A stretch of DNA of 8,313 bases from DAIRVC01 sp036803025. Its GTDB lineage: Bacteria > Chloroflexota > Anaerolineae > Anaerolineales > E44-bin32. Below are positions 1 through 6,095 of the stretch, in pieces. The notes below the pieces were generated by a model, which saw nothing but the letters and a program-made list of their open reading frames with translations, did no database searches and had not been told where the DNA came from. Location: assembly GCA_036803025.1 (NCBI GenBank), contig DAIRVC010000117.1:1-8313 (forward strand), in the 5' to 3' direction. Numbering within the stretch: the first letter of the stretch is position 1; every line of letters starts with the position of its first letter. Both the position numbers and the translations under genes were made by a program.

Positions 1-489
1 GAGGAAGCCGAGACGGCCCTCGCCGTCCGCGACGAGATCGTGCAGCTGGTGCGGCACAAGCAGGCCAAGGCGGTCGAGCCGCCGGCGGAAGCCGCCGCCG
101 CGCCGGCCATGGTCGAGTCGCTGCCTTCCGGCGTGGGGCCGCCGCGCACGGGCGTCGAGGTCGTGGCCGCGGAGGAGCGCGACGGGGTGCGCTACCACAC
201 CATGCGCGACCTGCGCAACGGCAATGTGGTCAAAAACGTCACCACCACGTCGGCCCGCCGGCTGTGGCACTATGCCGTTACGCAGCATGCCAGGCTCCCG
301 GCTGATCTCTCCAAGGCTTCGATCGCCTGGCAAGGCGACCTGGGCGTCGTCGGCAAGCGCAGTCACGGGCGGCGCGAACGCTTCGACCTGGCGCAGAAGA
401 CGCCCGAAGGGATCCGCATCTACTACGGCGTCACTGAGGACGGAATCCACGGCGAGTGGAAGCGGCTCATCGGCGGCGAGGCCGACTGA
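1..489 (+). CDS. C-terminal part of an unrecognised protein (5' end outside window)
   Basis: The reading frame is open from the first base, so the gene begins upstream. An internal GTG at 40 is possible but there is no reason to prefer it. The visible 162 residues have three parts. First is a short charged, probably helical stretch (EEAETALAVRDEIVQLVRHK). Next is an Ala/Pro/Glu-rich linker of about 40 residues. Last is a compact, basic C-terminal domain of roughly 95 residues with RDLRNGNVVKNVT, SARRLWHYA, WQGDLGVVG and a GxxEDGIHGEWKRL-like end. The basic, aromatic-rich domain could bind nucleic acid or a partner protein, but I do not recognise the family and assign no function. It lies 32 nt upstream of the acetyltransferase gene on the same strand, so it may be the promoter-proximal member of the same transcript. 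Composition and frame leave little doubt that it is a real gene. Confidence 0.75.
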   Translation, partial: EEAETALAVRDEIVQLVRHKQAKAVEPPAEAAAAPAMVESLPSGVGPPRTGVEVVAAEERDGVRYHTMRDLRNGNVVKNVTTTSARRLWHYAVTQHARLPADLSKASIAWQGDLGVVGKRSHGRRERFDLAQKTPEGIRIYYGVTEDGIHGEWKRLIGGEAD

Positions 490-521
490 GCGGCCGTCCG
501 CCGGGCTCAGGCCGAGCGCGC

Positions 522-941
522 ATGCACATCCGGACGGCCGACTTCGAGCGCGACCTGCCCAAGGTGCTCGACCTGTGGCGCACGGCCGGCCCGGGGATCC
601 ATCTGGGCCGCTCGGATACCCCGCCGGAGCTGCGCAAGAAGATGGAGCGCGACCCCGACCTGTTTCTGGTGGCCGAGGAAGACGGGGCACTGCTCGGGGC
701 GATACTGGGCGGATTCGACGGACGCCGCGGTCTGGTCTATCATCTGGCCGTGACACCGGGCCTACGCCGGGCCGGGTTGGGGCGGCGACTGATGGACGAG
801 CTCGAGCGCCGCTTGCGGGAACGAGGCTGCCTGAAGGTCTACTTGCTGGTCACGCGCGACAATCCTCAGGCGCTCGACTTCTACAGCAAGCTGGGCTGGG
901 AGCCGATGGATCTGCACCTCCTGGGGAAGGAAATCGCATGA
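522..941 (+). CDS. ypeA: YpeA-like GNAT-family N-acetyltransferase
   Basis: The 139-residue protein is a single GNAT domain, which transfers the acetyl group of acetyl-CoA to an amine in the cytoplasm. The acetyl-CoA pyrophosphate loop is seen as LAVTPGLRRAGLGRRL (about residues 75-90, R/Q-x-x-G-x-G/A pattern). It is preceded by the beta-strand DLFLVAEEDGALLGAILGG and followed by the terminal N114 ... FYSKLGWE. The string of KxxxDxxLFLVAE, GGxDGxRG, RGCxK and LGKxI resembles E. coli YpeA as I remember it, and the length is similar. The natural substrate of that subgroup is not established, so the symbol marks similarity only. ATG 522 is chosen because the upstream in-frame extension is low-complexity Arg/Gly and overlaps the preceding gene; no strong ribosome site is visible. 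Its stop codon overlaps the next start (ATGA at 938-941), so it is translationally coupled to the molybdopterin gene. A RimI-like protein acetylase is a less likely alternative. Confidence 0.88.
   Translation: MHIRTADFERDLPKVLDLWRTAGPGIHLGRSDTPPELRKKMERDPDLFLVAEEDGALLGAILGGFDGRRGLVYHLAVTPGLRRAGLGRRLMDELERRLRERGCLKVYLLVTRDNPQALDFYSKLGWEPMDLHLLGKEIA
923..931 (+). promoter_or_regulatory. Ribosome binding site of the mogA-like gene
   Basis: A purine-rich GGGGAAGGA lies 6 nt before ATG 938, inside the end of the acetyltransferase gene. It supports the 938 start within a reading frame that is open far upstream. Confidence 0.55.
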
Positions 942-1450
942 GGGTCGGCCTGCTGACGGTCTCCGACCGGTCTGCCCGGGGCGAGCGCCCGGACCGTTCC
1001 GGGCCGCTCCTGCGGCAGGCGATCGAGGCCGAGAAGTGGTCGGTCGTGCGCGCCGAGATCGTCGCCGATGAACCGCGGGCCATCCAGGAGATCCTCAGCG
1101 CCTGGGCCGACTCGCAGGAGGTCGATCTGATCCTGACCACCGGAGGGACCGGCTTCGCGCCGCGCGACCGTACACCCGAGGCGACTCGGGCCGTGATCGA
1201 GCGCGAGGCGCCCGGACTGGCGGAAGCGATGCGCCTCTCGGGGCTGCGCAGCACCGCGCACGCCATGCTCTCACGTGCGGTGGCCGGCATCCGCGGGCGC
1301 ACCTTGATCATCAATCTCCCCGGCAGCCCCAAAGCCGCCCTCGAGGGCCTGGATGTCCTTCGCAAAGTCTTACCGCATGCCATCGACCTGCTGACCGAGC
1401 AGGCCGATGCCGAGCAGGGGCACAACCCGCCGTCGATCGTCAAGACCTGA
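938..1450 (+). CDS. mogA: Molybdopterin adenylyltransferase (MogA/MoaB family)
   Basis: This 170-residue cytoplasmic protein belongs to the MoCF-binding (MoaB/Mog) fold. In bacteria the family adenylylates molybdopterin with ATP before molybdate insertion. Hallmarks in order are GLLTVSDRSARGERPDRSG (residues 4-22), the ADEP segment with D44, the TTGGTG loop (68-72) followed by PRDRTPEAT with D77, PGLAEAMR (92-99), and RGRTLIINLPGSPKAALEG (119-137). D44 and D77 appear to match the acidic active-site residues known from E. coli MogA. MoaB and MogA cannot be separated securely from sequence alone. The frame is open well upstream of 938, but family similarity starts exactly at MRVGLLTVSD and a good ribosome site precedes it. 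No other molybdenum-cofactor gene is in the window, so its grouping with a GNAT enzyme and a deacetylase is not explained by pathway. The gene looks complete. Confidence 0.93.
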   Translation: MRVGLLTVSDRSARGERPDRSGPLLRQAIEAEKWSVVRAEIVADEPRAIQEILSAWADSQEVDLILTTGGTGFAPRDRTPEATRAVIEREAPGLAEAMRLSGLRSTAHAMLSRAVAGIRGRTLIINLPGSPKAALEGLDVLRKVLPHAIDLLTEQADAEQGHNPPSIVKT

Positions 1451-1476
1451 CCGCCACCGGCCGCTGAGGCGAAATC

Positions 1477-2280
1477 ATGGCCCGCACCGTCATCATCTTC
1501 GCCGCACACCCGGATGACGCCGAGTTCTATGCAGGCGGGACCCTGGCCCGCTTCGCGGGGGAGGGCGCCAGCCTGCACCCGGTGATCGCCACCGACGGCG
1601 GACGCGGATCGTTCGCTCTCGACAGCCACACCTTGGTCGGCCTGCGCCAGGAGGAGGCTCGCCGCGGTGCAGCCGCCCTCGGCGCTCAGCCGCCGATCCT
1701 GCTCGGTCATCCCGACTTCTGTCTGGAGCAGCTGCCGCCCGGCTTCCTGCGCGAGCAGTTCATCCGTCTCATCCGAGAATTGCGCCCGGATTGCCTGTTC
1801 GCCCACGACCCGGCCGCCTCGCAGGAGGTCCATCCGGACCACCGTGCCGTGGCCTGGGCGGCCGCCGAGGCGGCGCATTTCGCGGCGCTCCCCCTGATGC
1901 ACCCGGAGCACAGCCAGGCCGGGCTCCCGCCGCATTTTGTCGCCGAGAAGTACTTCTTCGGCGAGATCCTGCCCGATGGCGCCCGTATCGTCGACATCAG
2001 TCACACGATAGAGGTCAAGCTGCGTGCCCTGGCCGAGCACAGGAGTCAGATGGAATTCCTGGTCGAGGGCGTCCGGCGCCAGGCGGCCGTGGCCGGTCTC
2101 GACATCGAGAGCGCGATCGGTGCGGCGCTGAGCGACCCGCTGGAGGCGGTTGCCTGGGCGATGCGGGCGCAGGCCGCCGAGGTCGGGGCGCGCATCGGGG
2201 CCGAGTACGGCGAAGCCTTCCGTTACACACGCTTCGACCCGATCATTGAGAACTTGCTGCCCGCGCAGGGCGGCGGCTGA
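1477..2280 (+). CDS. PIG-L/LmbE-family zinc-dependent deacetylase
   Basis: The protein is 267 residues, typical of PIG-L (LmbE-like) enzymes. These are metal-dependent hydrolases that remove N-acetyl groups from GlcNAc-containing or similar small molecules. The zinc site is complete: AHPDDAEF near the N-terminus gives H11 and D14 as ligands and D13 as likely general base, and HPDH at 119-122 gives the third ligand H122. GGTLARF (20-26), IATDGGRGSF (37-46) and the LRQEEARRGAAALG helix (56-69) are also standard for the family. There is no signal peptide, so it acts in the cytoplasm. The start is ATG 1477 with a GAGGCGA ribosome site about 5 nt upstream. It follows mogA by 26 nt and precedes the MFS gene by 37 nt. 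Adjacency to a transporter and a PfkB kinase suggests an acetylated sugar-type substrate (inference). Bacillithiol- or mycothiol-type deacetylation is possible, but no companion ligase or glycosyltransferase is nearby. Confidence 0.9.
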   Translation: MARTVIIFAAHPDDAEFYAGGTLARFAGEGASLHPVIATDGGRGSFALDSHTLVGLRQEEARRGAAALGAQPPILLGHPDFCLEQLPPGFLREQFIRLIRELRPDCLFAHDPAASQEVHPDHRAVAWAAAEAAHFAALPLMHPEHSQAGLPPHFVAEKYFFGEILPDGARIVDISHTIEVKLRALAEHRSQMEFLVEGVRRQAAVAGLDIESAIGAALSDPLEAVAWAMRAQAAEVGARIGAEYGEAFRYTRFDPIIENLLPAQGGG

Positions 2281-2303
2281 TCCGCCGCGCCGTGCGCCCA
2301 CAC

Positions 2304-2313
2304 GGAGGGAGAG
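2304..2313 (+). promoter_or_regulatory. Strong Shine-Dalgarno site fixing the GTG start of the MFS gene
   Basis: GGAGGGAGAG ends just before the GTG at 2318; the GGAGG core (2304-2308) is 9 nt away. It is the strongest ribosome site in the plus-strand run. It decides the start, because the same frame is open back to 2150 inside the deacetylase gene. Confidence 0.7.
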
Positions 2314-2317
2314 TGCC

Positions 2318-3625
2318 GTGAAGACCAGACCGGGCTACCGCTGGTTCGTCGTCTTCATCTTCTTCGTGTTCATGCTTCTGCATCAGACCGACCGTTTGAT
2401 GATCGGTTCGATGCAGGTACCGATCATGGACGAGTTCGCTATCAGCGACTCGCAGTGGGGCCTGATCAACACCGGGGCGCTGGTCGTCTCGACGATCCTG
2501 TATCCGGTGTGGGGGTACCTTTACGACCGGTATGCCCGGGCGAAACTGCTGGCGCTGGCATCGCTGCTGTGGGGCGCCACCACCTGGGTGAGTTCCCTCA
2601 TGCGCTCCTATGTCCCGTTTCTGGCGACGCGCGCCTCGACCGGCATCGACGACTCCGCCTACCCGGGCCTGTACTCGCTGGTGGCAGATTACTTCGCGCC
2701 CGGTTTGCGCGGCCGCGTATACGGGCTGCTCCAGGTGGCGCAGCCGATCGGCTACCTCCTGGGCATGATCCTGGCGTTGATGGTCGCACCCATGATAGGC
2801 GGGTGGCGCTCGGTCTTCTTCCTGACCGGAGGCCTCGGGCTGGCGATCGCGGTGCTGATCTTCTTCGGCGTGAAGGAGATGCCGCGCGGCAGGGCTGAGC
2901 CTGAGCTGAAGGGCGTGGAGGATCTGCATCAGTTCCACTTCTCGTGGGCGGAAGCGCGCCAGGCCGTGCAGAAACGCTCGATGTGGTTCATCTTCGCCCA
3001 GGGCTTTGCCGGCGTGTTTCCCTGGAACGTCATCACCTTCTTCTTCTTCGGCTACCTCATTCGGGAACGCGGCTACGACAACGAATCGGTTCTGTTCACC
3101 ATGGCCCCGGTGATCTTGATACTGGCCGGGGGCTACTTCCTGGGCGGCATGTTCGGAGACGCACTGTTCAAGCGCACACTCAACGGGCGCATCCTCGTTT
3201 CGTCCTCCGGCGTCGTGCTCGGGGCGATCTTCCTGTTCTTTGCCATCCGCACGCCGGTCGACCAGCGGTCGCAATTCTTCATCCTGATGTGCCTGACGGC
3301 GGTCTTCATGCCGATGTCTTCTCCGAACGTCCTGGCGAGCATCTACGATGTCACGCTGCCGGAGGTGCGCAGTACCACCATGGCCATCGAGTATTTCGTC
3401 GAGAATAGCGGCGCTGCCCTGGCCCCGCTGCTTGCCGGGCTGCTGGCCGACGCGACGAATCTCGAGACCGCCATCCTGGTTATCTGCATATCGACCTGGC
3501 TGCTGTGCTTCGTGATCTACCTGGGGGCGCTGTTCTTCGTCCCCGGCGACATCCGTTCCCTCAGGGAGCAGCTGCGCCAGCGGGCCGAGAGCGTGCGGGC
3601 TGCCCATGCCGCGCCGCTCGCCTGA
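2318..3625 (+). CDS. MFS transporter, Spinster-like subgroup
   Basis: This 435-residue integral membrane protein has about 12 predicted hydrophobic segments in the usual 6+6 arrangement. A longer cytoplasmic loop lies around residues 187-222 (charged, KEMPRGRAEPELKGVEDL). TM1 carries LLHQTDR, matching the N-x-x-DR signature of Spinster-type carriers. The loop after TM2 is GYLYDRYARAK (motif A). TM4 has RASTGIDDSAYPG, where relatives usually show R-x-x-x-G-x-GEA. TM5 has the PIGYLLG pattern. MFS carriers move small solutes by ion-coupled exchange or uptake; direction and substrate cannot be inferred from sequence. The start is GTG 2318, set by the GGAGG site, and the protein then begins with a short basic tail before TM1. 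The 3' end overlaps the pfkB start by 20 nt, implying coupled translation. A hexuronate or phthalate-type MFS carrier remains possible. Confidence 0.88.
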   Translation: MKTRPGYRWFVVFIFFVFMLLHQTDRLMIGSMQVPIMDEFAISDSQWGLINTGALVVSTILYPVWGYLYDRYARAKLLALASLLWGATTWVSSLMRSYVPFLATRASTGIDDSAYPGLYSLVADYFAPGLRGRVYGLLQVAQPIGYLLGMILALMVAPMIGGWRSVFFLTGGLGLAIAVLIFFGVKEMPRGRAEPELKGVEDLHQFHFSWAEARQAVQKRSMWFIFAQGFAGVFPWNVITFFFFGYLIRERGYDNESVLFTMAPVILILAGGYFLGGMFGDALFKRTLNGRILVSSSGVVLGAIFLFFAIRTPVDQRSQFFILMCLTAVFMPMSSPNVLASIYDVTLPEVRSTTMAIEYFVENSGAALAPLLAGLLADATNLETAILVICISTWLLCFVIYLGALFFVPGDIRSLREQLRQRAESVRAAHAAPLA

Positions 3626-4631
3626 GGCCCGGGCGCGCCAGCGCGGTACGCCGCCGCCGGCCGGCGGGGCGGGCGTCGACGTCTTTGTCGTCGGCGACTA
3701 CTGCCTCGACCTGGTGTTCGCTGGTCTGCCGGGCCCGTTGGAGCTCGGCAGAGAAATCGTCGCCGCCGACTTCGCCATGACCCCCGGCGGGGCGTACAAC
3801 AGCGCCGTGGCGCTGCAGCGCCTCGGCCTGCGTGTCGCCTGGGCGGCGGACTTCGGAGACGACGACTTCAGCCGATTTGCCCTTGAGCACGCNNNNNNNN
3901 NNTTTGCGAGCCGGTTGTACCCTGGCTCGCTCGACGCCCTTGAGCACGCTCGCGCCGAAGGCCTGGACGAGAGTCTCTTCGTCCACCATCGCCGCCCCCT
4001 ACGCTATGTGACGGTCGCCGCCTCCTACCCCGACGATCGGGCATTCCTGGCGTACTACGACGCCGCTCCGGCGGTCCCGGCCGGCGCGCGGACGGTGAGG
4101 CACGTGCACCCGCGGGTCGCTCTGATCCCCGGCTTTGTCACCGGTCTGCTGCTGGAGGCCGGCGCCAGGCTGGCGCACGCTCGCGGGGCGCAGGTGTTCA
4201 TGGATGCCAACAGCAATCGGCCTCTCCAACTGGCAGAGCCGGCGGTCAAGCAGGCGCTGGCTTGCGTGGACCTCTTCTCGGCCAATGCCAAGGAGGCCCG
4301 CCAACTGACGGGCGCCGACGATCCGGCCGAGGCGGCTGGACTCCTTGGTCGACACTGCAGCGTGGTCATCGTCAAGGCCGGTCGGAACGGCGCGTACGCC
4401 TACCGGGGCGGAGAGAAAGCGTATGCCCCGCCCATTCCCGTTACGGCGGTCGACACAACCGGCGCGGGGGACTGCTTCAACGCCGGCTTCATACGTGCCT
4501 GGCTGGACGGGCGGACGCTGGTCGAGTGCCTCCGCTGGGGCAACATCGTCGGCGGGCTATCTACCTTGGGGATGGGTGGAACCGGGAAGGTGGTCCGCCT
4601 CGCCGACGTCTCTGCCTACCTGGACGCCTAG
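3606..4631 (+). CDS. PfkB-family carbohydrate/nucleoside kinase, interrupted by an assembly gap
   Basis: This is a ribokinase-fold sugar kinase that phosphorylates a hydroxymethyl group with ATP in the cytoplasm. As given it is 341 codons including the Ns; without a suspected 57-nt artefact it would be 322, normal for the family. Motifs are VDVFVVGDYCLDLV (24-37), the substrate-site TPGGAYNSAVALQRLG (59-74), MDANSNRP (199-206), FSANAKEARQLTG (224-236), and the ATP/anion-hole signature DTTGAGDCFNAGF (283-295) with catalytic D289. The only in-frame ATG is 3606, inside the end of the transporter gene. It adds a basic 22-residue extension before the first beta-strand, where relatives normally begin, and no GTG or TTG start is available closer. 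The gap at 3893-3902 falls in the helix after GDDDFSRFALEH. The conserved continuation ARAEGLDESL appears only after a second copy of the preceding bases. The substrate is unknown; linkage to a deacetylase and a carrier suggests an amino-sugar or related compound (inference). Confidence 0.88.
   Translation: MPRRSPEARARQRGTPPPAGGAGVDVFVVGDYCLDLVFAGLPGPLELGREIVAADFAMTPGGAYNSAVALQRLGLRVAWAADFGDDDFSRFALEHXXXXFASRLYPGSLDALEHARAEGLDESLFVHHRRPLRYVTVAASYPDDRAFLAYYDAAPAVPAGARTVRHVHPRVALIPGFVTGLLLEAGARLAHARGAQVFMDANSNRPLQLAEPAVKQALACVDLFSANAKEARQLTGADDPAEAAGLLGRHCSVVIVKAGRNGAYAYRGGEKAYAPPIPVTAVDTTGAGDCFNAGFIRAWLDGRTLVECLRWGNIVGGLSTLGMGGTGKVVRLADVSAYLDA
3893..3902. other. Scaffold gap (10 Ns)
   Basis: Ten unresolved bases. 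The round number suggests a placeholder length rather than a measured one, so the reading frame through the gap is not evidence of continuity. Confidence 0.97.
3906..3930. repeat. Short inverted repeat next to the gap
   Basis: GCGAGCC (3906-3912) is the exact reverse complement of GGCTCGC (3924-3930). Inside them GGT (3913-3915) pairs with ACC (3919-3921) around TGT, leaving a CT bulge. The hairpin occupies most of the 33-base stretch that does not fit the kinase. It could be a strand-switch artefact at a contig end or the tip of an inserted element. Confidence 0.6.
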
Positions 4632-4679
4632 TCGAGGCCTGAGGCCGCCTGGCGGGCGACCTCTGCAGAAGGACCGCGA

Positions 4680-6095
4680 TCAGCGAACCTGGCCGCGCGT
4701 CGGATCGAAGCACGGATCGTAAGACGACCCCACCACCAATCGGAACGGGAAGGGGGAAATCGGATCGCTCCGCAGCTCCAGTGCAGCAGCGGGCAGGCCG
4801 AGCGCTGAGAGCAGTTCGTCGCGGACCTCGGCTGTGGCCTGCCCATAGTCGATCAACCGTGTCGAACCATCAGCCTCGTCGCTCGTCGGGCCGATATGGG
4901 TCCGGAATTCGTGGTACTCCAGGCGTTCGGCTGCCAACAAGGCCAGGTCCGGATTGGAGGCCGGGCCGACAACCTCGACGGTGGTGTAGCTCTGCGGAAC
5001 GAGCGGGTCCGTTTGTTCGAAGCGGAACGCGTCCTCCAGGAGCGCTCGGATGGCCGGGGCGTTCGGCAGCAACACCTGCGCGCCGTTGACCGGCACGCGC
5101 CAGCCGGTGACCTGGTCTCTTCCCAGGAAACGGCTGTGGATTTCCGCCGGGCTGATGCGAGGCGCCAGTGCGGCGAGCTCGACCAGCGCGGCGAGCGGGA
5201 TATCGCTGGAGACGGAGGAAGACAATTCGGTATACAGCTCGGGAATATGCGGGATCAGGTCGAGGCGCAGCACCTGCCGGTACGCGGCTCGCAGTACCTC
5301 CTGCTGCCGCCGCGCCCGGTCGAAGTCCGAGGAATGACCCCGGGCGCGCGCGTACCAGAGGGCATAATCGCCGTCCATATGCACGACGGCGGCCGGGGCG
5401 GTGAACATCACCCAGTTGGCTTCGTCCTCCGGCGGCAGGTCCGGGGACCTCAGGCGCCAGTCCGTGTAGGCGCAGGCCACGCGCACATCGAGGCCCCCGA
5501 CGGTATCGATCACGCGGCGGAATCCATCCATCTCGACGCGTGCCTGATAGTGCACCGGGATTCCCAGGTTGTAGAGGACCGTGTCGGCCAGCAGCCCTGG
5601 GCCTCCGCCCGGGTAACCGTACTGCTCTCCGCTGGTGTAGGCACTGTTGATGCGCTGCATGGAGAAGCCCGGCACATAGACGAACAGATCGCGCGGGATG
5701 GAGAGAAGCGCCGCGCCGCGTCCCCCGGCGTGGATCGAGACCAGGACCAGGGTGTCGGTCCGAAAGGAAGTGGCCCCCGGGCGGCGATCGGATCCGATCA
5801 ACAGGATATTGGTCACGCCGGCCTCGAAGGGGAAGACCTCGACCGGCGTGGGAATCTCGGTCGGGATGGGCGTGACCGTTCCGTACGTCAGCGGCCCCGG
5901 CCAGACGCGGCTCGGAGCGGGGGTGGCGGGCGGCAGAATGGGTATGGTCGTGGCAGCCGATTGCGGCGGTGTGGCGCTGCGCGGGGTAGGAGTGCCTTTG
6001 GGCGGGGGTAGGACCGCTGCGCCGCTCTGCTGGAACAGGCCGCAGCCTGCCGCCGCAGATGCGAACAGGATCAGCGCAGCGCGGCGCGCGATCAT
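4680..6095 (-). CDS. LCP (LytR-CpsA-Psr) family lipoprotein with C-terminal LytR_C domain
   Basis: This 471-residue exported protein is of the LCP family, which transfers lipid-linked glycopolymers to peptidoglycan or other cell-wall acceptors. The N-terminus is MIARRAALILFASAAAGC, a lipoprotein signal with lipobox AAGC and acceptor C18. A Pro/Thr/Ser-rich linker follows to about residue 85. The LCP domain spans about 94-275: NILLIGSDRRP, FRTDTLVLVSI, LLSIPRDLFVYVPG, RINSAY, VIDTVGGLDV, and the closing YARARGHSSDFDRARRQQE, which supplies conserved Arg/Asp residues for pyrophosphate and metal binding. A WRVPVNGAQVLLP segment at 332-344 is shared with the neighbouring paralogue. Residues about 371-463 fit the LytR_C domain (VEVVGPASN ... 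RLIDYGQATAE ... LVVGSSYDP). The ATG overlaps the stop of the upstream LCP gene by 4 nt (ATGA at 6095-6092), so the two are translationally coupled. Acceptor and polymer are unknown. Classical LCP proteins use a membrane helix, so a lipid anchor is a variation. Confidence 0.92.
   Translation of the reverse strand: MIARRAALILFASAAAGCGLFQQSGAAVLPPPKGTPTPRSATPPQSAATTIPILPPATPAPSRVWPGPLTYGTVTPIPTEIPTPVEVFPFEAGVTNILLIGSDRRPGATSFRTDTLVLVSIHAGGRGAALLSIPRDLFVYVPGFSMQRINSAYTSGEQYGYPGGGPGLLADTVLYNLGIPVHYQARVEMDGFRRVIDTVGGLDVRVACAYTDWRLRSPDLPPEDEANWVMFTAPAAVVHMDGDYALWYARARGHSSDFDRARRQQEVLRAAYRQVLRLDLIPHIPELYTELSSSVSSDIPLAALVELAALAPRISPAEIHSRFLGRDQVTGWRVPVNGAQVLLPNAPAIRALLEDAFRFEQTDPLVPQSYTTVEVVGPASNPDLALLAAERLEYHEFRTHIGPTSDEADGSTRLIDYGQATAEVRDELLSALGLPAAALELRSDPISPFPFRLVVGSSYDPCFDPTRGQVR

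Larger units (their letters stand above)
3879..3949 (+). repeat. 14-bp direct repeat flanking the assembly gap in pfkB
   Basis: GCCCTTGAGCACGC occurs at 3879-3892, ending exactly at the Ns, and again at 3936-3949. The offset is 57 nt, or 19 codons. Joining the first copy to the sequence after the second gives FSRFALEH followed by ARAEGLDESL, which is the normal PfkB progression. The 33 bases between the gap and the second copy (3903-3935) encode nothing expected at this point of the fold. Confidence 0.85.

Noticed and set aside
456..521. Upstream extension of the acetyltransferase to an ATG at 456
   Set aside because: The added 22 residues are Arg/Gly-rich, overlap the preceding gene and are absent from the expected fold, which begins at MHIRTADF.
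850..2301. Long minus-strand open frame (483 codons) opposite the mogA-like and deacetylase genes
   Set aside because: It is antisense to two genes with full sets of family motifs. Its translation is low-complexity Arg/Gly/Ala without recognisable domains, as expected for a stop-poor shadow frame in GC-rich DNA.
3036..3050. TTC repeat in the MFS gene as a possible phase-variable tract
   Set aside because: Only a few TTC units encoding a run of Phe in a membrane helix. A change of whole codons would not switch the frame.
2243..3607. Long minus-strand open frame (454 codons) opposite the MFS gene
   Set aside because: The translation is rich in His, Gln, Glu and Arg with no hydrophobic core, the typical mirror of a membrane-protein gene. 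The sense strand has a strong ribosome site and clear transporter motifs.
3906..3930. Hairpin beside the gap as a tRNA arm or small RNA
   Set aside because: It does not fit a tRNA arm pattern, is only 25 bases long, and lies in a stretch that is probably an assembly artefact.
4632..4679. Possible bidirectional terminator between the convergent pfkB and LCP genes
   Set aside because: The 48-nt space is GC-rich and contains small inverted repeats such as GGCC-TGA-GGCC and GTCG/CGAC. No stem is long and no T-run follows on either strand.
4896..6011. Plus-strand open frame (371 codons) opposite the longer LCP gene
   Set aside because: It is a shadow of a well-supported LCP gene, with no domain and no ribosome site.
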